Shown one piece after another: positions 25,853 to 35,405 of a stretch of 64,000 nt of DNA; the stretch's first letter is position 1, and each line of letters opens with the position of its first letter. The DNA is from an uncultured Cohaesibacter sp. (GTDB lineage: Bacteria; Pseudomonadota; Alphaproteobacteria; Rhizobiales; Cohaesibacteraceae). The DNA is taken from the NCBI RefSeq assembly GCF_963664735.1, contig NZ_OY761553.1:697303-761302 (forward strand). Direction: 5' to 3'. The notes under the pieces were generated by a model that searched no databases, was not told where the DNA came from, and saw nothing but the letters and a program-made list of their open reading frames with translations. Made by a program: the position numbers and the translations under genes.

Positions 25853-27010
25853 ATGATTGACGCGATATATGACTCGCTCGATGAGGACGAACGCGCAGTC
25901 GTGGACCAGATCCGGCGCTTTTCCAGTGAAGTTCTGGCACCAAAAGCTGCCGAGATTGATGCTACCGGTGTGTCCGCTACGTTGCATTTGCCGCAAATGG
26001 CAGAAATGGGCCTGATGGGGCTTAACCTGCCTGAGAAATGGGGTGGTCTTGGACTTACAGGCCCTGCCATTTACAGTGCTGTTGAAGCGATTGCTGCGGC
26101 ATGTGGCTCTACTGCCTCCATGCTCACTGCGCATTTCTTGGCAACAGACGCTTTGCTTGCCGGGGCGGATGACGACATGAAAGCGCGCGTTTTACCTTCG
26201 GCAGCTGAGGGTACGATGCTTGGTGCCTTTGGCCTCACAGAACCAATGGCCGGTTCCAACCCTGCTGATATGCGTACGGTCGCGACGCGGCAGGATGACG
26301 GCTATCACATCCGGGGCTCCAAATGCTTCATCTCAAATGGTGGCGAAGCAGACTTTATGGTCACCTTTGCCAAGACTGACAAGGAAGCGGGCGCTCACGG
26401 TGTCAGTGCCTTTCTTGTCGAGCCTAAAAGATGTGAAGGCGTGTCCTTCGATCGACACGAAGAGACCATGGGGCTCAAGGGGGCTCATGTCTTTCCTGTT
26501 TCACTTGATTGCGTCGTGCCTCATTCTGCGTTGATGGGAAAAGAAGGTTCCGGCTTCAAGACCGCCATGATTGCACTGGACAACGGACGCATTGAGGTCG
26601 CAGCTCAAGCCACCGGCATTGCCAATGCTGCGCTGGAAGCTGCAATTCAATATGCCAAAGAGCGTGAAGTCGGAGGGTTTCCAATCGCCGAGTTCCAAGG
26701 CTTGCAATGGATGCTGGCCGATAGCGCAACCGAGCTTGCGGCGGCTCGGGCCCTCGGTCTACAGGCAGCGGCAAAACGGTTTACCGGTCAGCGTTTTTCT
26801 GCCGAAGTGGCCTTCGCCAAACTCTATGGCGCAGAGGTTTCATGGAAAATCGCCGACCGCGCTTTGCAAATCCATGGAGGGTATGGTTATACGCGCGATT
26901 TCCCCGTGGAGCGCTACTTGCGTGATTTGCGTGTTTTACGCATCTATGAAGGCTCTTCAGAAATCCAGCGCACCATTATTGCTCGGGATCTGGTGCGCCA
27001 AAGTCGCTGA
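25853..27010 (+). CDS. Acyl-CoA dehydrogenase
   Basis: FAD enzyme introducing the alpha-beta double bond into an acyl-CoA, 385 aa. Family motifs: FGLTEPMAGSNPADMRT (FAD/substrate contact), GGEADFMVTFAKT, and the C-terminal QIHGGYGYTRDFPVERYLRD plus RIYEGSSEIQR, which holds the catalytic Glu in the short-chain position. It probably works on the thioester made by the CoA-transferase encoded immediately upstream. Start ATG 25853 follows GGGAGTAA. Confidence 0.94.
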   Translation: MIDAIYDSLDEDERAVVDQIRRFSSEVLAPKAAEIDATGVSATLHLPQMAEMGLMGLNLPEKWGGLGLTGPAIYSAVEAIAAACGSTASMLTAHFLATDALLAGADDDMKARVLPSAAEGTMLGAFGLTEPMAGSNPADMRTVATRQDDGYHIRGSKCFISNGGEADFMVTFAKTDKEAGAHGVSAFLVEPKRCEGVSFDRHEETMGLKGAHVFPVSLDCVVPHSALMGKEGSGFKTAMIALDNGRIEVAAQATGIANAALEAAIQYAKEREVGGFPIAEFQGLQWMLADSATELAAARALGLQAAAKRFTGQRFSAEVAFAKLYGAEVSWKIADRALQIHGGYGYTRDFPVERYLRDLRVLRIYEGSSEIQRTIIARDLVRQSR

Positions 27011-27299
27011 ACTCGTCTGCTTTGTAAGATGTTTGAGGGGGGCATGGAGGTGGTCCCCTTTAGGCCATTGACATCATTTAATAATTCGAGAGATTATATG
27101 CGATCTGCCGAAGCGGATTCTTGATCGCATTTCACATTCGTATTTTTAGTAATGAAAATGATATTTATCCAGTTTGGCTGAAGGCATTTTGTTTCAAAAT
27201 GTCTGTTCTTGTGTTTTTACATCTTCAATAGCATATTCTTGCGCTGCTGTTTCATCAGCAAAGACCGATAGATGTTCGCTCGATACTGGAGTTTCGTTT

Positions 27300-27485
27300 G
27301 TGTCCCGTAAAACCTCGCTCATGTTAATTGGCCTCGTCATCATAGCTTTGTACGCTGTGCCCTATCTTGTAATCGGCCATGTTTCGGCGTGGTACGGCAG
27401 CTTCCTGTTCTGGATTGGCTCGGCCGTAGTCATCATCATACTCAACGCTTTCGCCACTGCTGGCTTTAAGGGAGGCGAACAATGA
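27300..27485 (+). CDS. Small membrane protein, partner of a sodium/solute symporter
   Basis: 61 aa with two predicted membrane helices (LMLIGLVIIALYAVPYLVIG and FLFWIGSAVVIIILNAFATA). GTG 27300 is preferred because GGAG lies 8 bases upstream; longer versions from 27174 have no support. Its TGA overlaps the next ATG (ATGA). Small two-helix proteins precede several SSS-family symporter genes (the YhdT-PanF pair is the classic case); this looks like one of them but I cannot place it in a named family. Confidence 0.75.
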   Translation: MSRKTSLMLIGLVIIALYAVPYLVIGHVSAWYGSFLFWIGSAVVIIILNAFATAGFKGGEQ

Positions 27486-28954
27486 GTACGACTCTTATCT
27501 GGACTGGTGTTGCAATTTACATCGTCATAGCTTGTGCCGTTGCCTATTTGTCTCGCAGAAGCAACGCATCGGATATGTCGGGCTACTTCATCGGGGGGCG
27601 TAATTTCGGTGGCGTTATTTCGGCGCTTAGCTATTCGGCGACTACATATTCAGCCTTCATGATGGTTGGGCTGGCTGGCCTTACATACAAGGGCGGTGTT
27701 GGTGCTCTTGGGTTCGAGATCGTCTATTTCGCAGGTGTCTCGCTCGTTGCAATTTTTGGTCCCCGTTTTTGGCTTGTTGGCAAAAAATATGGCTATGTAA
27801 CGCCTTCCGAAATGCTGGGCGCGCGTTATGGCTCTCGCTGGGTTGCGATCATCGTCGCCCTTGCCAGCTGTCTGTTTCTTGTCCCCTACTCTGCGGTGCA
27901 GCTTGCCGGTATCGGATATCTGCTTTCGGGGATGAGCGATGGGGCCATTTCCTTTCCTGTCGGGCTGGTCATTGCAACGCTGTTGGCGATCGTCCTCTCC
28001 TACATCGCCGGTATCCGCTCGGTCATGTGGACCGATAGTCTTCAGGCCCTTTTGATGATTGCGGCCTCCGTTCTTGTTACCGTGGTTGTCATCGATCGGC
28101 TCGGTGGCTTCTTTGTCATGTTCGACAAGATTGCCGAAGCCAAACCTGAGATGCTTCAGGTGCCCGGGCCGGGGCTGTTCAGCTTCAAGACCATGCTGGG
28201 CCTGACCATTCCCTGGTTCTTCTTTTCCATATCCAACCCTCAGGTGAGCCAGCGTCTGTTCATGCCCAAGTCTCTAGGTGCTCTGCGCAGAATGCTGCTC
28301 CTGTTCCTTTGCTTTGGTCTGATCTATACGATTGTGGCGGTGCTCTGGGGCTTTGCTGCTTTCCAGACCTATCCAGACTTGCCAAACCCTGATCTTGCTA
28401 CGGCAGCGCTGTTGGGCGCGGATTTCTTGCCGCCGGTTCTCGCCATCGTGGTCATGATCGGTATTCTGGCCGCAGCCATATCTACCATCGACTCGATTTT
28501 GCTGACGCTTTCTTCAATGCTGGCGCGCGATGTTTATGGCGGGTTCAGCAAAGAGGCGTCTGATGCGGCTCAGCTCAAGATCGGCCGATTTGTAATTCCT
28601 GTCATTTCTCTTGTTGCGCTGGCGTTTGCATCCCTCAAGCTTAGCCTGATCTCCATTCTTTCGGTGGCGGCCTCGTCCGGGCTGGTCGTCATGGTGCCTG
28701 CAATTATCGGAGCGTTTTTCTGGAAACGAGGAACTGCGGCGGGCGCTCTAGCAAGCGTTTTGCTCGGAGGCCTGTTTGTTATCGTCATGTATATGACGGG
28801 CAATAAGCTATTCGGGCTCAATGCCGGTATTTTGGGCCTGCCAGTTGCCAGCGTCATCTTCGTGCTGGTCAGTCTGGTTACACGGCAGAAAAATCAGATG
28901 GCATCTGCCTTTGTTGATGATATCAGCGATGAGCTTCACAAACTCACCAGATAA
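27482..28954 (+). CDS. Sodium:solute symporter (SSS family)
   Basis: 490 aa, about 13 membrane helices over the whole length. The signature starts with the N-terminal helix and MSGYFIGGRNFGGVISALSYSATTYSAFMMVGLAG, characteristic of SSS carriers of the PanF/organic-acid branch, and continues with FFFSISNPQVSQRLFMPKSL and AAAISTIDSILLTLSSMLARDVY (sodium site helix). The neighbouring CoA-transferase and acyl-CoA dehydrogenase suggest a carboxylate substrate. The gap of about 290 bp before the small partner gene suggests a separate promoter. Confidence 0.92.
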   Translation: MSTTLIWTGVAIYIVIACAVAYLSRRSNASDMSGYFIGGRNFGGVISALSYSATTYSAFMMVGLAGLTYKGGVGALGFEIVYFAGVSLVAIFGPRFWLVGKKYGYVTPSEMLGARYGSRWVAIIVALASCLFLVPYSAVQLAGIGYLLSGMSDGAISFPVGLVIATLLAIVLSYIAGIRSVMWTDSLQALLMIAASVLVTVVVIDRLGGFFVMFDKIAEAKPEMLQVPGPGLFSFKTMLGLTIPWFFFSISNPQVSQRLFMPKSLGALRRMLLLFLCFGLIYTIVAVLWGFAAFQTYPDLPNPDLATAALLGADFLPPVLAIVVMIGILAAAISTIDSILLTLSSMLARDVYGGFSKEASDAAQLKIGRFVIPVISLVALAFASLKLSLISILSVAASSGLVVMVPAIIGAFFWKRGTAAGALASVLLGGLFVIVMYMTGNKLFGLNAGILGLPVASVIFVLVSLVTRQKNQMASAFVDDISDELHKLTR

Positions 28955-28989
28955 AACGGCACGGCAAAGCTAAATCAAACAGAAAAAAT

Positions 28990-29007
28990 GGCGGGGTTTC
29001 TCCCGCC
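28990..29007. terminator. Bidirectional Rho-independent terminator
   Basis: GGCGGG (28990-28995) and CCCGCC (29002-29007) form a 6-bp GC stem with a 6-base loop, flanked by AAAAAAT on the left and GTTTTATTTT on the right. It serves both convergent genes, the symporter (plus) and the SLC13 permease (minus). Confidence 0.9.
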
Positions 29008-29035
29008 GTTTTATTTTGGTGTCCATTAAACGACG

Positions 29036-30778
29036 CTAGCCCCAGATGTAGAGGCATGTTCCTGTTCCTACGAGAATTGTGGTCAATGTTATGGGCCAGC
29101 CAACGAGGAAGAATTCTCTGAAGCGATAAGGACCGAGAGCATAGGCAAGCGTATTGTTATGGTGGCCGAAAGGCGTCAGAAAATCGCAGGACGCGCCTAT
29201 CGCAACAGTCATCAGAAGCATTGATGGTGGCAATTGCGCTGTCCTGGCAAGCTCCAGAGCAATCGGAGCCAGAATAACGGCAGTTGTGGCATTGTTGACA
29301 AAGGGGGTAATGCTTACAGCCAGCACAAGCATCATGAGTGTAAGCAGCCAGCCTGAGGCTTCTGGAAGCGTCGCGAGCAATCCATTGGCGATGGTTGTCG
29401 CCGCCCCCGTATTCGCTACGGCTTGGCCTAACGGCAGCATTGCAACAAGCAGAATGATGATTGGCCAGTTCATTCGGGAGAGTGTTTCGCGCAAATCCAG
29501 CATGCCCCCGACAAGATAGCAAATCAGCACAAAGCCATAAGCGATCTCTGGGGGAATATTTGCAAAGGCGGCAGCAATAAGCCCCGCCAAAAATATGACA
29601 AAGGCCCATATGGTGTGTTTCTTTGCTGCAAATAATCCTTTGCTGGCGATGACTGTGACCAGTCCGGTGTTGGCCATGGCACCTTGTATGGCTTCGATCT
29701 TCCCTTCGATATGAAGAATATCTCCGACAGATAGCCTGAATTCATCAAGGGAGCCTTCAAGCCTTGGGTTTTGGGTGGCAACGCCGATTACATTGATGCC
29801 ATTCTCTGAAAATTCCCCAATATTGGAAACGACCGATCCTTGCAGGATGCTGAAAGGCAAGATTGCTGCCTGCACTTGAACCGGATCAGCAAGCGTGGAA
29901 CAGGAGCGAGCTGGTTTCAAAGAGCCGTCTGAAAATGCCTCTCTGAGTAAAGCCTCATCGGCTTCAATCAGCAGACAATCTATCGGTTCGAGCTTCGTTT
30001 CCTCTTTTTGCGGAAAGACCCGGCGGTTGGCGCGCAATATGCTGCATATCCGACCATCGATCATGGTTTCGACCGCGCCTGCGGTTATCTCCATTTTACC
30101 TGCCATGGGACAGAAAACCTCTGTCACCATTCGATGTCCGACGTCTTCGGCCTCAGGTTCCGCGCCGTTGTCAGGCGCCAGAATGCGAGGGGCCCAAGAG
30201 GCAAGCAGGATCAGACCGATGACGGCAATGGCAAGGCCTGTGGGTAGAAAATCCAGAAATAAAAACCCCCGCCCGGTTGCTTCTTGCAACGCCTCGCTTA
30301 CGACCAGATTAGGCGGGGTGCCGACAACTGTGCACATGCCGCCAACAAGGGTGGCGAACGAAAGAGGCATGATCATGATACGTTGGGGAATGTGATAGCG
30401 GCGGCTTATGGAAAATACCGCGGGCAACATCAAGGAGAAGGCACCGATATTGTTCATCACGGTAGAGAGCAATGCGCCAATCACACAGAGAACAAGGGTT
30501 ATGCTGTGGGGCTGTTTAAACTGACGGCTCAGATAGTTACCGACGCCATCAAGAAGTCGGCTGCTTTTGAGAACCTCAACAATGAGCAGTATTTCGAGAA
30601 CCGTGATGACAGCAGGATTGGCCAAACCGGAAAAGGCCTGATCAAAGGAAATCAGACCCAACAAGAGCGCAGTAGCCAGACCGACAAGAGCGACGATTTC
30701 GATCCTGAACCAGTCCATGGCAAAAACCATGAGCATGCAAAAGAGCAGCCCAAGGATAAGTAATTGATCTATGGTCAC
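29036..30778 (-). CDS. SLC13/DASS-type anion permease with TrkA-C domains, likely sulfate
   Basis: Integral membrane permease of about 580 aa. Two blocks of membrane helices (for example LMVFAMDWFRIEIVALVGLATALLLG and the C-terminal ITPFVNNATTAVILAPIALEL, a DASS substrate-site hairpin) flank a cytosolic region with TrkA-C/RCK-C-like repeats, as in the SAC1/SLT sulfate permeases. It is the last gene of the cys operon, so sulfate or thiosulfate is the probable substrate. I use GTG 30778 (GAGGG 10 bases upstream); the longer TTG start at 30817 lies in the loop of a hairpin. Confidence 0.82.
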   Translation of the reverse strand: MTIDQLLILGLLFCMLMVFAMDWFRIEIVALVGLATALLLGLISFDQAFSGLANPAVITVLEILLIVEVLKSSRLLDGVGNYLSRQFKQPHSITLVLCVIGALLSTVMNNIGAFSLMLPAVFSISRRYHIPQRIMIMPLSFATLVGGMCTVVGTPPNLVVSEALQEATGRGFLFLDFLPTGLAIAVIGLILLASWAPRILAPDNGAEPEAEDVGHRMVTEVFCPMAGKMEITAGAVETMIDGRICSILRANRRVFPQKEETKLEPIDCLLIEADEALLREAFSDGSLKPARSCSTLADPVQVQAAILPFSILQGSVVSNIGEFSENGINVIGVATQNPRLEGSLDEFRLSVGDILHIEGKIEAIQGAMANTGLVTVIASKGLFAAKKHTIWAFVIFLAGLIAAAFANIPPEIAYGFVLICYLVGGMLDLRETLSRMNWPIIILLVAMLPLGQAVANTGAATTIANGLLATLPEASGWLLTLMMLVLAVSITPFVNNATTAVILAPIALELARTAQLPPSMLLMTVAIGASCDFLTPFGHHNNTLAYALGPYRFREFFLVGWPITLTTILVGTGTCLYIWG

Positions 30779-30807
30779 CTTCTCGCAACCCTCAAAATCT
30801 GCTTGCC

Positions 30808-30826
30808 TGATGGGCAACGCCCATCA
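30808..30826. repeat. Hairpin between cysA and the SLC13 permease gene
   Basis: TGATGGGC and GCCCATCA form an 8-bp stem with a 3-base loop (30808-30826). No T-run follows on the minus strand, so it is more likely an mRNA-processing or stability element lowering or decoupling expression of the last gene than a full terminator. Confidence 0.55.
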
Positions 30827-30858
30827 AGCATAGCGGATCAAAGAGCTCGTTGCGAGCA

Positions 30859-31992
30859 TTAGGAACAGGACGGTTCATAGTGTCGCAGGGCATTCCTTTT
30901 CGGGCTGCGGGGAAGCATCATTCTGGCAGCAAGAGGCTTCGTGCCTGAAGGATTTAGTTCCTCTTGGTCAAACAGGGTCCAGGCCTTCGGGCGGAATGTA
31001 ACCGTTTCCTGTTGTCCGGACGGATGTTCGATGGGGACATCCAACTCCACATGATAGCCACCGGCGGTCACTTCGACATCCAGTCTGCGTGTTCCTGCCA
31101 AGCGGCGGCGGCCAACTACCTTGCCCTTTATGCCTTTTGAGCCTTCGGCAACAATCTCAATCTGATGCGGACGGAAGAACATGAGCGCCTTGCCGACACG
31201 TTTGCAAGCAAGGCCCGTTGGCTGATCTGCCAGCCAGATCTGACCATTCACCAAGTTGACCGGTAACTCCGAAGCCTCGCCGATAAACCGGTGAACAAAT
31301 GGCGCTGCCGGGTGATCGTAAACCTCATCGGGGGAACCAATCTGCTCGATCCTTCCCTCGTTCATCACCACGACCCGATCTGCAAGCTCAAGAGCTTCTT
31401 CCTGATCGTGGGTTACAAATACCGTCGTGTGACCCGTCCGTTCATGGATCTCGCGGAGCCAGTGGCGAAGATCCTTGCGCACTTGGGCGTCAAGCGCGCC
31501 GAATGGTTCGTCAAGCAGCAACACCTTGGGCTCGATTGCCATGGCTCGAGCAAGGGCAACACGTTGACGTTGCCCGCCGGAGAGCTGCGCGGGATAACGG
31601 CGCTCAAGACCGGTAAGCTGCACGAGCTCGATCAATTGCATGGCCCTTGATAGGATTTCCTGTTTTGGGGGGCGGGTTTGCCGCGGGCGAACGGACAAGC
31701 CGAAGCCAACATTTTCCAGCACTGTCATATGTTTGAAAAGCGCATAATGCTGAAAGACAAAGCCGACCTGACGTTGCTGGATCGGTTTTTGGGAAGCCTC
31801 TTCATTTCCGAAGAAAACCTTGCCTGCCGACGGTGAATCAAGACCAGCAATCATGCGCAGAAGCGTCGTCTTGCCCGAGCCAGAAGGCCCTAACAGAGCA
31901 ATCAACTCGCCTGACTTAATGGCAAGAGACACATCGTTGAGTGCTGGGGTAGCGCCAAACACCTTACTTACATTTAGAATTCCAAGATCCAT
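30859..31992 (-). CDS. cysA: Sulfate/thiosulfate ABC transporter ATP-binding protein CysA
   Basis: 377 aa. Walker [19 protein letters not shown], signature [16 protein letters not shown], Walker [13 protein letters not shown], switch His in [18 protein letters not shown], then the TOBE-like regulatory C-terminal domain with FFRPHQIEI, typical of CysA. It energises the CysT/CysW channel encoded directly upstream (39 bp from the cysW stop). Confidence 0.95.
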   Translation of the reverse strand: MDLGILNVSKVFGATPALNDVSLAIKSGELIALLGPSGSGKTTLLRMIAGLDSPSAGKVFFGNEEASQKPIQQRQVGFVFQHYALFKHMTVLENVGFGLSVRPRQTRPPKQEILSRAMQLIELVQLTGLERRYPAQLSGGQRQRVALARAMAIEPKVLLLDEPFGALDAQVRKDLRHWLREIHERTGHTTVFVTHDQEEALELADRVVVMNEGRIEQIGSPDEVYDHPAAPFVHRFIGEASELPVNLVNGQIWLADQPTGLACKRVGKALMFFRPHQIEIVAEGSKGIKGKVVGRRRLAGTRRLDVEVTAGGYHVELDVPIEHPSGQQETVTFRPKAWTLFDQEELNPSGTKPLAARMMLPRSPKRNALRHYEPSCS

Positions 31993-32031
31993 GACAGACC
32001 TCCTAACTCAATGCCTTGAGGCACTTGGTGA

Positions 32032-32868
32032 TCAATCGGCATAGCGACGCTCGATTGTGGTTTTCAGAACAAGGGTGACGAGAGCGAGACCCACCAACAG
32101 TGAGGCAACTGCAAAGGCGGCTGCGAAATTATACTCGTTGTAGAGGATCTCTATGTGTAGAGGCATGGTTTCAGTCAGGCCGCGAATGTGGCCTGAGACA
32201 ACAGATACCGCGCCGAACTCGCCCATCGCTCTTGCGTTGCAGAGAAGAACTCCATAGAGCAGCCCCCAACGGATGTTTGGCAAGGTAACATGCAAAAAGG
32301 TTTGCCAACCGCTGGCGCCAAGGCTTAGGGCGGCTTCTTCGTCAGCAGAGCCTTGATCCTGCATCAGGGGAATGAGCTCACGTGCCACAAAGGGAAAGGT
32401 TACAAAGATTGTGGCCAACGTGATGCCCGGTACGGCAAACAGGATCTGAATTCCCATGCTCTTGAGCCATGGTCCGAGAATACTGCCTGAGCCGAAGAGC
32501 AGCACATAGACCAGCCCGGAAATTACCGGCGAGACTGAGAATGGGAGGTCTATGAGCGTGATGAGGAAGGCTTTGCCTTTGAATTCGAACTTGGCAATGG
32601 CCCAAGCTGCCGTGACGCCAAACACCATATTGAGTGGTACCGAGATGAAAGCGACCAATAGCGTTAGTCGAATGGCAGATAGCGCATCGGGATCCATGAT
32701 CGCTTCCAGCCATGCTCCGACTCCGTTTCGAAACGCTTCGGAGAAAACTGCAAGCAATGGCAAAAACAGAAAGAATGCCAGGAAAACAAGCGCGATTGCC
32801 ATCAATAGACGCTGAGCCAGCGGTGTTTCCGTTGTGGTAGACTGGATTGAGAGCGTCTGATCAGTCAT
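32032..32868 (-). CDS. cysW: Sulfate ABC transporter permease CysW
   Basis: 278 aa inner-membrane permease with six helices. The EAA loop contacting CysA is [28 protein letters not shown], and [26 protein letters not shown] is CysW-specific. The ATG overlaps the cysT stop by 8 bp, so it is translationally coupled. Confidence 0.95.
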   Translation of the reverse strand: MTDQTLSIQSTTTETPLAQRLLMAIALVFLAFFLFLPLLAVFSEAFRNGVGAWLEAIMDPDALSAIRLTLLVAFISVPLNMVFGVTAAWAIAKFEFKGKAFLITLIDLPFSVSPVISGLVYVLLFGSGSILGPWLKSMGIQILFAVPGITLATIFVTFPFVARELIPLMQDQGSADEEAALSLGASGWQTFLHVTLPNIRWGLLYGVLLCNARAMGEFGAVSVVSGHIRGLTETMPLHIEILYNEYNFAAAFAVASLLVGLALVTLVLKTTIERRYAD

Positions 32869-33718
32869 GACCGAACCTCCTCCGGCTCCAAGCCTGTATC
32901 AGGTTGATCAGCAGCAACATCATGAAGGAGATTGACAGCATCACCACACCAACAGCTGTCGCCGCAGCGTAGTTGAACTCTTCAAGCCGGATGACAATGA
33001 GTAGCGGCGCGATTTCCGAAACATACGGAATATTTCCCGCAATGAAGATAACCGAGCCATATTCCCCGATACCCCGCGCCATCGCCATGGCAAAGCCGGT
33101 CAGGATGGCGGGTAACAAGCCGGGCAATAACACCCTTGCAATGGTCTTAAGCCGCGAAGCTCCAAGCGTCGCGGCCGCTTCCTCGACTTCCCGATCCACC
33201 TCTTCGAGCACAGGCTGAACGGTGCGAACTATGAATGGCAGCCCGATGAAGACGAGAGCGACCACGATTCCTGCGGGGGTAAATGCGACTTTGAAGCCCA
33301 GTTTTGCCAGCAAGCTTCCAATCATGCCGTTGGGCGCATATAGCGTCGCCAGGGCGATGCCTGCCACTGCTGTAGGCAGGGCAAAGGGCAGATCAACCAC
33401 GGCATCCACGATTTTTCGTCCCGGGAAGCGGTATCGCACCAACACCCAAGCGACCACGAGGCCGAAAACCGTATTGATGAGAGCGGCCAAAACGGCGCTG
33501 CCAAAACTTGTTTGGAGTGCCGCAATGGTGCGCTGATCGCTGGCCAGTTGCCAGAAGGATTGCCAGCCCAAATCGGATGAGCGCCAAACCAGTCCCGAAA
33601 GCGGGATCAGAATGACAAGCGAGAGATAGCAAACCGCAAAGCCCAATGTCAGGCCAAAGCCCGGAATGACGCTGGGCTCACGAAAGTGCCATCTGCCGGG
33701 AGCAACTGCGATGGACAT
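32861..33718 (-). CDS. cysT: Sulfate ABC transporter permease CysT (CysU)
   Basis: 285 aa permease. EAA loop [26 protein letters not shown], followed by [41 protein letters not shown], diagnostic of CysT. The true start is ATG 33718, one base after the stop codon of the binding-protein gene; a longer frame to 33805 would overlap that gene. Confidence 0.95.
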   Translation of the reverse strand: MSIAVAPGRWHFREPSVIPGFGLTLGFAVCYLSLVILIPLSGLVWRSSDLGWQSFWQLASDQRTIAALQTSFGSAVLAALINTVFGLVVAWVLVRYRFPGRKIVDAVVDLPFALPTAVAGIALATLYAPNGMIGSLLAKLGFKVAFTPAGIVVALVFIGLPFIVRTVQPVLEEVDREVEEAAATLGASRLKTIARVLLPGLLPAILTGFAMAMARGIGEYGSVIFIAGNIPYVSEIAPLLIVIRLEEFNYAAATAVGVVMLSISFMMLLLINLIQAWSRRRFGHD

Positions 33719-33719
33719 G

Positions 33720-34736
33720 TTAGCGCCCCGGTTTGTAAATCTGGTCAAAGATGCCACCATCCCCGAAAAATTCGGGTTGCGCCTTCTTCCAGCCTCCAAA
33801 GTCATCTACCGTTACCAGAGTAAGGTCTGGAAAGCGCTTCATGTCTTCGGCATCAGCCAATTCAGGTTTGTAAGGTCGGTAATAGTTTTTTGCGGCTATG
33901 CGCTGGCCTTCGGGGCTGTAGAGCCCTTCAAGATAGGCCTTGGCAACTTCGGTTGTTCCTTTTGCCTCGGTATTTCCCTCAAGCATGGTTACGGGCGGTT
34001 CTGCCTTGATCGAGATAGAGGGAACAACAATCTCGAATTTGTCAGGCCCCAGCTCTTCCAGAGCAAGAAATGCCTCATTCTCCCATGCAAGTAAAACGTC
34101 GCCTATGCCGCGCTGAACGAAGGTTGTTGTTGAGCCTCGTGCGCCGGTGTCAAGCACAGGAACATGCTTGAATAGATCGCCGATATAGTCGCGTATTTTG
34201 GTTTCGTCCCCACTGTAGACCTTTTGTGCCCACGCCCAGGCGGCCAGAAAGTTCCATCGCGCGCCGCCAGATGTTTTTGGATTTGGTGTAATGACTTCAA
34301 CACCGTCTGCAATAAGATCACCCCAGTCGCTTATTGCTTTCGGATTGCCCTTTCGCACCAGAAAGATGATGGTTGATGTGTAAGGAGCGCTGTTGTTGGG
34401 AAGTTTGTCGCGCCAATTGGCTGGAATTTTACCCGTCTTTTCGGCGATGGCATTGATGTCTGCTTCAAGGGCAAGTGTTACGACATCTGCCTCAAGTCCA
34501 TCAATAACGGAACGAGCCTGCTTTCCAGACCCTCCATGAGACATTCTGATGGTTAAATGATCTCCGGTTTGTGCTGTCCATTCTGCTGTAAATTGCTGAT
34601 TGAACTCCTTGTACAATTCTCTGGTCGGATCGTAACTCACGTTGAGAAGCGTGATATCCGCTGCGGCTACCGGTGCAGCAAAGCCGATGGAAAACCCCAA
34701 AACGGCAGCCGCGGTGATACTTCGATATCGAGTCAT
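33720..34736 (-). CDS. sbp: Periplasmic sulfate-binding protein
   Basis: 338 aa with signal peptide ([19 protein letters not shown]). The mature N-terminus [22 protein letters not shown] and the [29 protein letters not shown] sulfate-site loop are characteristic of Sbp/CysP. GGGAGG lies 5 bases before ATG 34736. It delivers sulfate or thiosulfate to CysTWA; the whole set is one minus-strand operon behind an Rrf2 regulator. Confidence 0.94.
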   Translation of the reverse strand: MTRYRSITAAAVLGFSIGFAAPVAAADITLLNVSYDPTRELYKEFNQQFTAEWTAQTGDHLTIRMSHGGSGKQARSVIDGLEADVVTLALEADINAIAEKTGKIPANWRDKLPNNSAPYTSTIIFLVRKGNPKAISDWGDLIADGVEVITPNPKTSGGARWNFLAAWAWAQKVYSGDETKIRDYIGDLFKHVPVLDTGARGSTTTFVQRGIGDVLLAWENEAFLALEELGPDKFEIVVPSISIKAEPPVTMLEGNTEAKGTTEVAKAYLEGLYSPEGQRIAAKNYYRPYKPELADAEDMKRFPDLTLVTVDDFGGWKKAQPEFFGDGGIFDQIYKPGR

Positions 34737-34765
34737 GACAGCCTCCCTGATCACAATCAATCAAC

Positions 34766-34793
34766 CTAATCTCTATCAATTTAGTAGAGTTAG
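34766..34793. promoter_or_regulatory. Candidate operator dyad upstream of the sulfate-binding protein gene
   Basis: Imperfect inverted repeat: CTAATCTCTA at 34766-34775 and TAGAGTTAG at 34785-34793. It sits 30 bp upstream of the sbp start, between rrf2 and the transporter genes. Binding by the Rrf2 regulator is inference. Confidence 0.4.
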
Positions 34794-34825
34794 TCAAGGC
34801 AATATTTTGAGAGGTGCTAAAAGCC

Positions 34826-35269
34826 TTAAGCTATCAATGGGATATCGCTTTGTTCCGGGGACGCTATTGCGTCTGCAATCGTCGTTTTATCGAGAATATT
34901 TCGTGTTGCCTCTGCAACTTTGGCAAAGACACTACGAATTTCGCAAGCTGCCTCGTCTTCACAACCATCACATTTGCGGTAAGCCATTTTGCTGAGACAC
35001 GGTAGCGGTGCGAGTGGTCCATCGACAATGCGCAGAACTTCGCCAAAGGTTATTTCATCGGCATTTTTGAGGAGCAGATAACCGCCCATTTTGCCGCGAC
35101 GGCTTTGGACGATGCCGTGACGTTTCAAATCCAGAAGGATCTGTTCCAGAAATTTTTTGGGAATGCTTTGAGATGTTGCGATATCAGATATCATGCACAC
35201 TTCGTCCTGCTCAGTGCGCGCCAGCGCGATCAACGCTCTGAATGCATATTGTGCCTTTTGCGATATCAT
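34826..35269 (-). CDS. Rrf2-family regulator with a four-cysteine cluster, probably of sulfur uptake
   Basis: 147 aa. The N-terminal winged helix is QKAQYAFRALIALAR, followed by the recognition region IPKKFLEQILLDLKRHGIVQSRRGKMGGYLL, typical of Rrf2 (CymR, IscR, NsrR). Cysteines at 91, 100, 103 and 109 (C-x8-C-x2-C-x5-C) could bind an iron-sulfur cluster or sense thiols; the spacing differs from the C-x5-C-x5-C of IscR. First gene of the minus-strand cys operon, so control of sulfate uptake is likely. A CTATCGGGATAG dyad lies upstream at 35316-35327. Confidence 0.88.
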   Translation of the reverse strand: MISQKAQYAFRALIALARTEQDEVCMISDIATSQSIPKKFLEQILLDLKRHGIVQSRRGKMGGYLLLKNADEITFGEVLRIVDGPLAPLPCLSKMAYRKCDGCEDEAACEIRSVFAKVAEATRNILDKTTIADAIASPEQSDIPLIA

Positions 35270-35405
35270 GATGTGTCACGCCCTTTTGCCGACTTCTCCG
35301 CTAATCTAACAAATCCTATCGGGATAGTCGTCAAAAAAATAGTGACCTTATGAAGAGGCAGGATTTGGTAGCCCGATAGAACGACGGGCCACCTTTTGCT
35401 GCATG

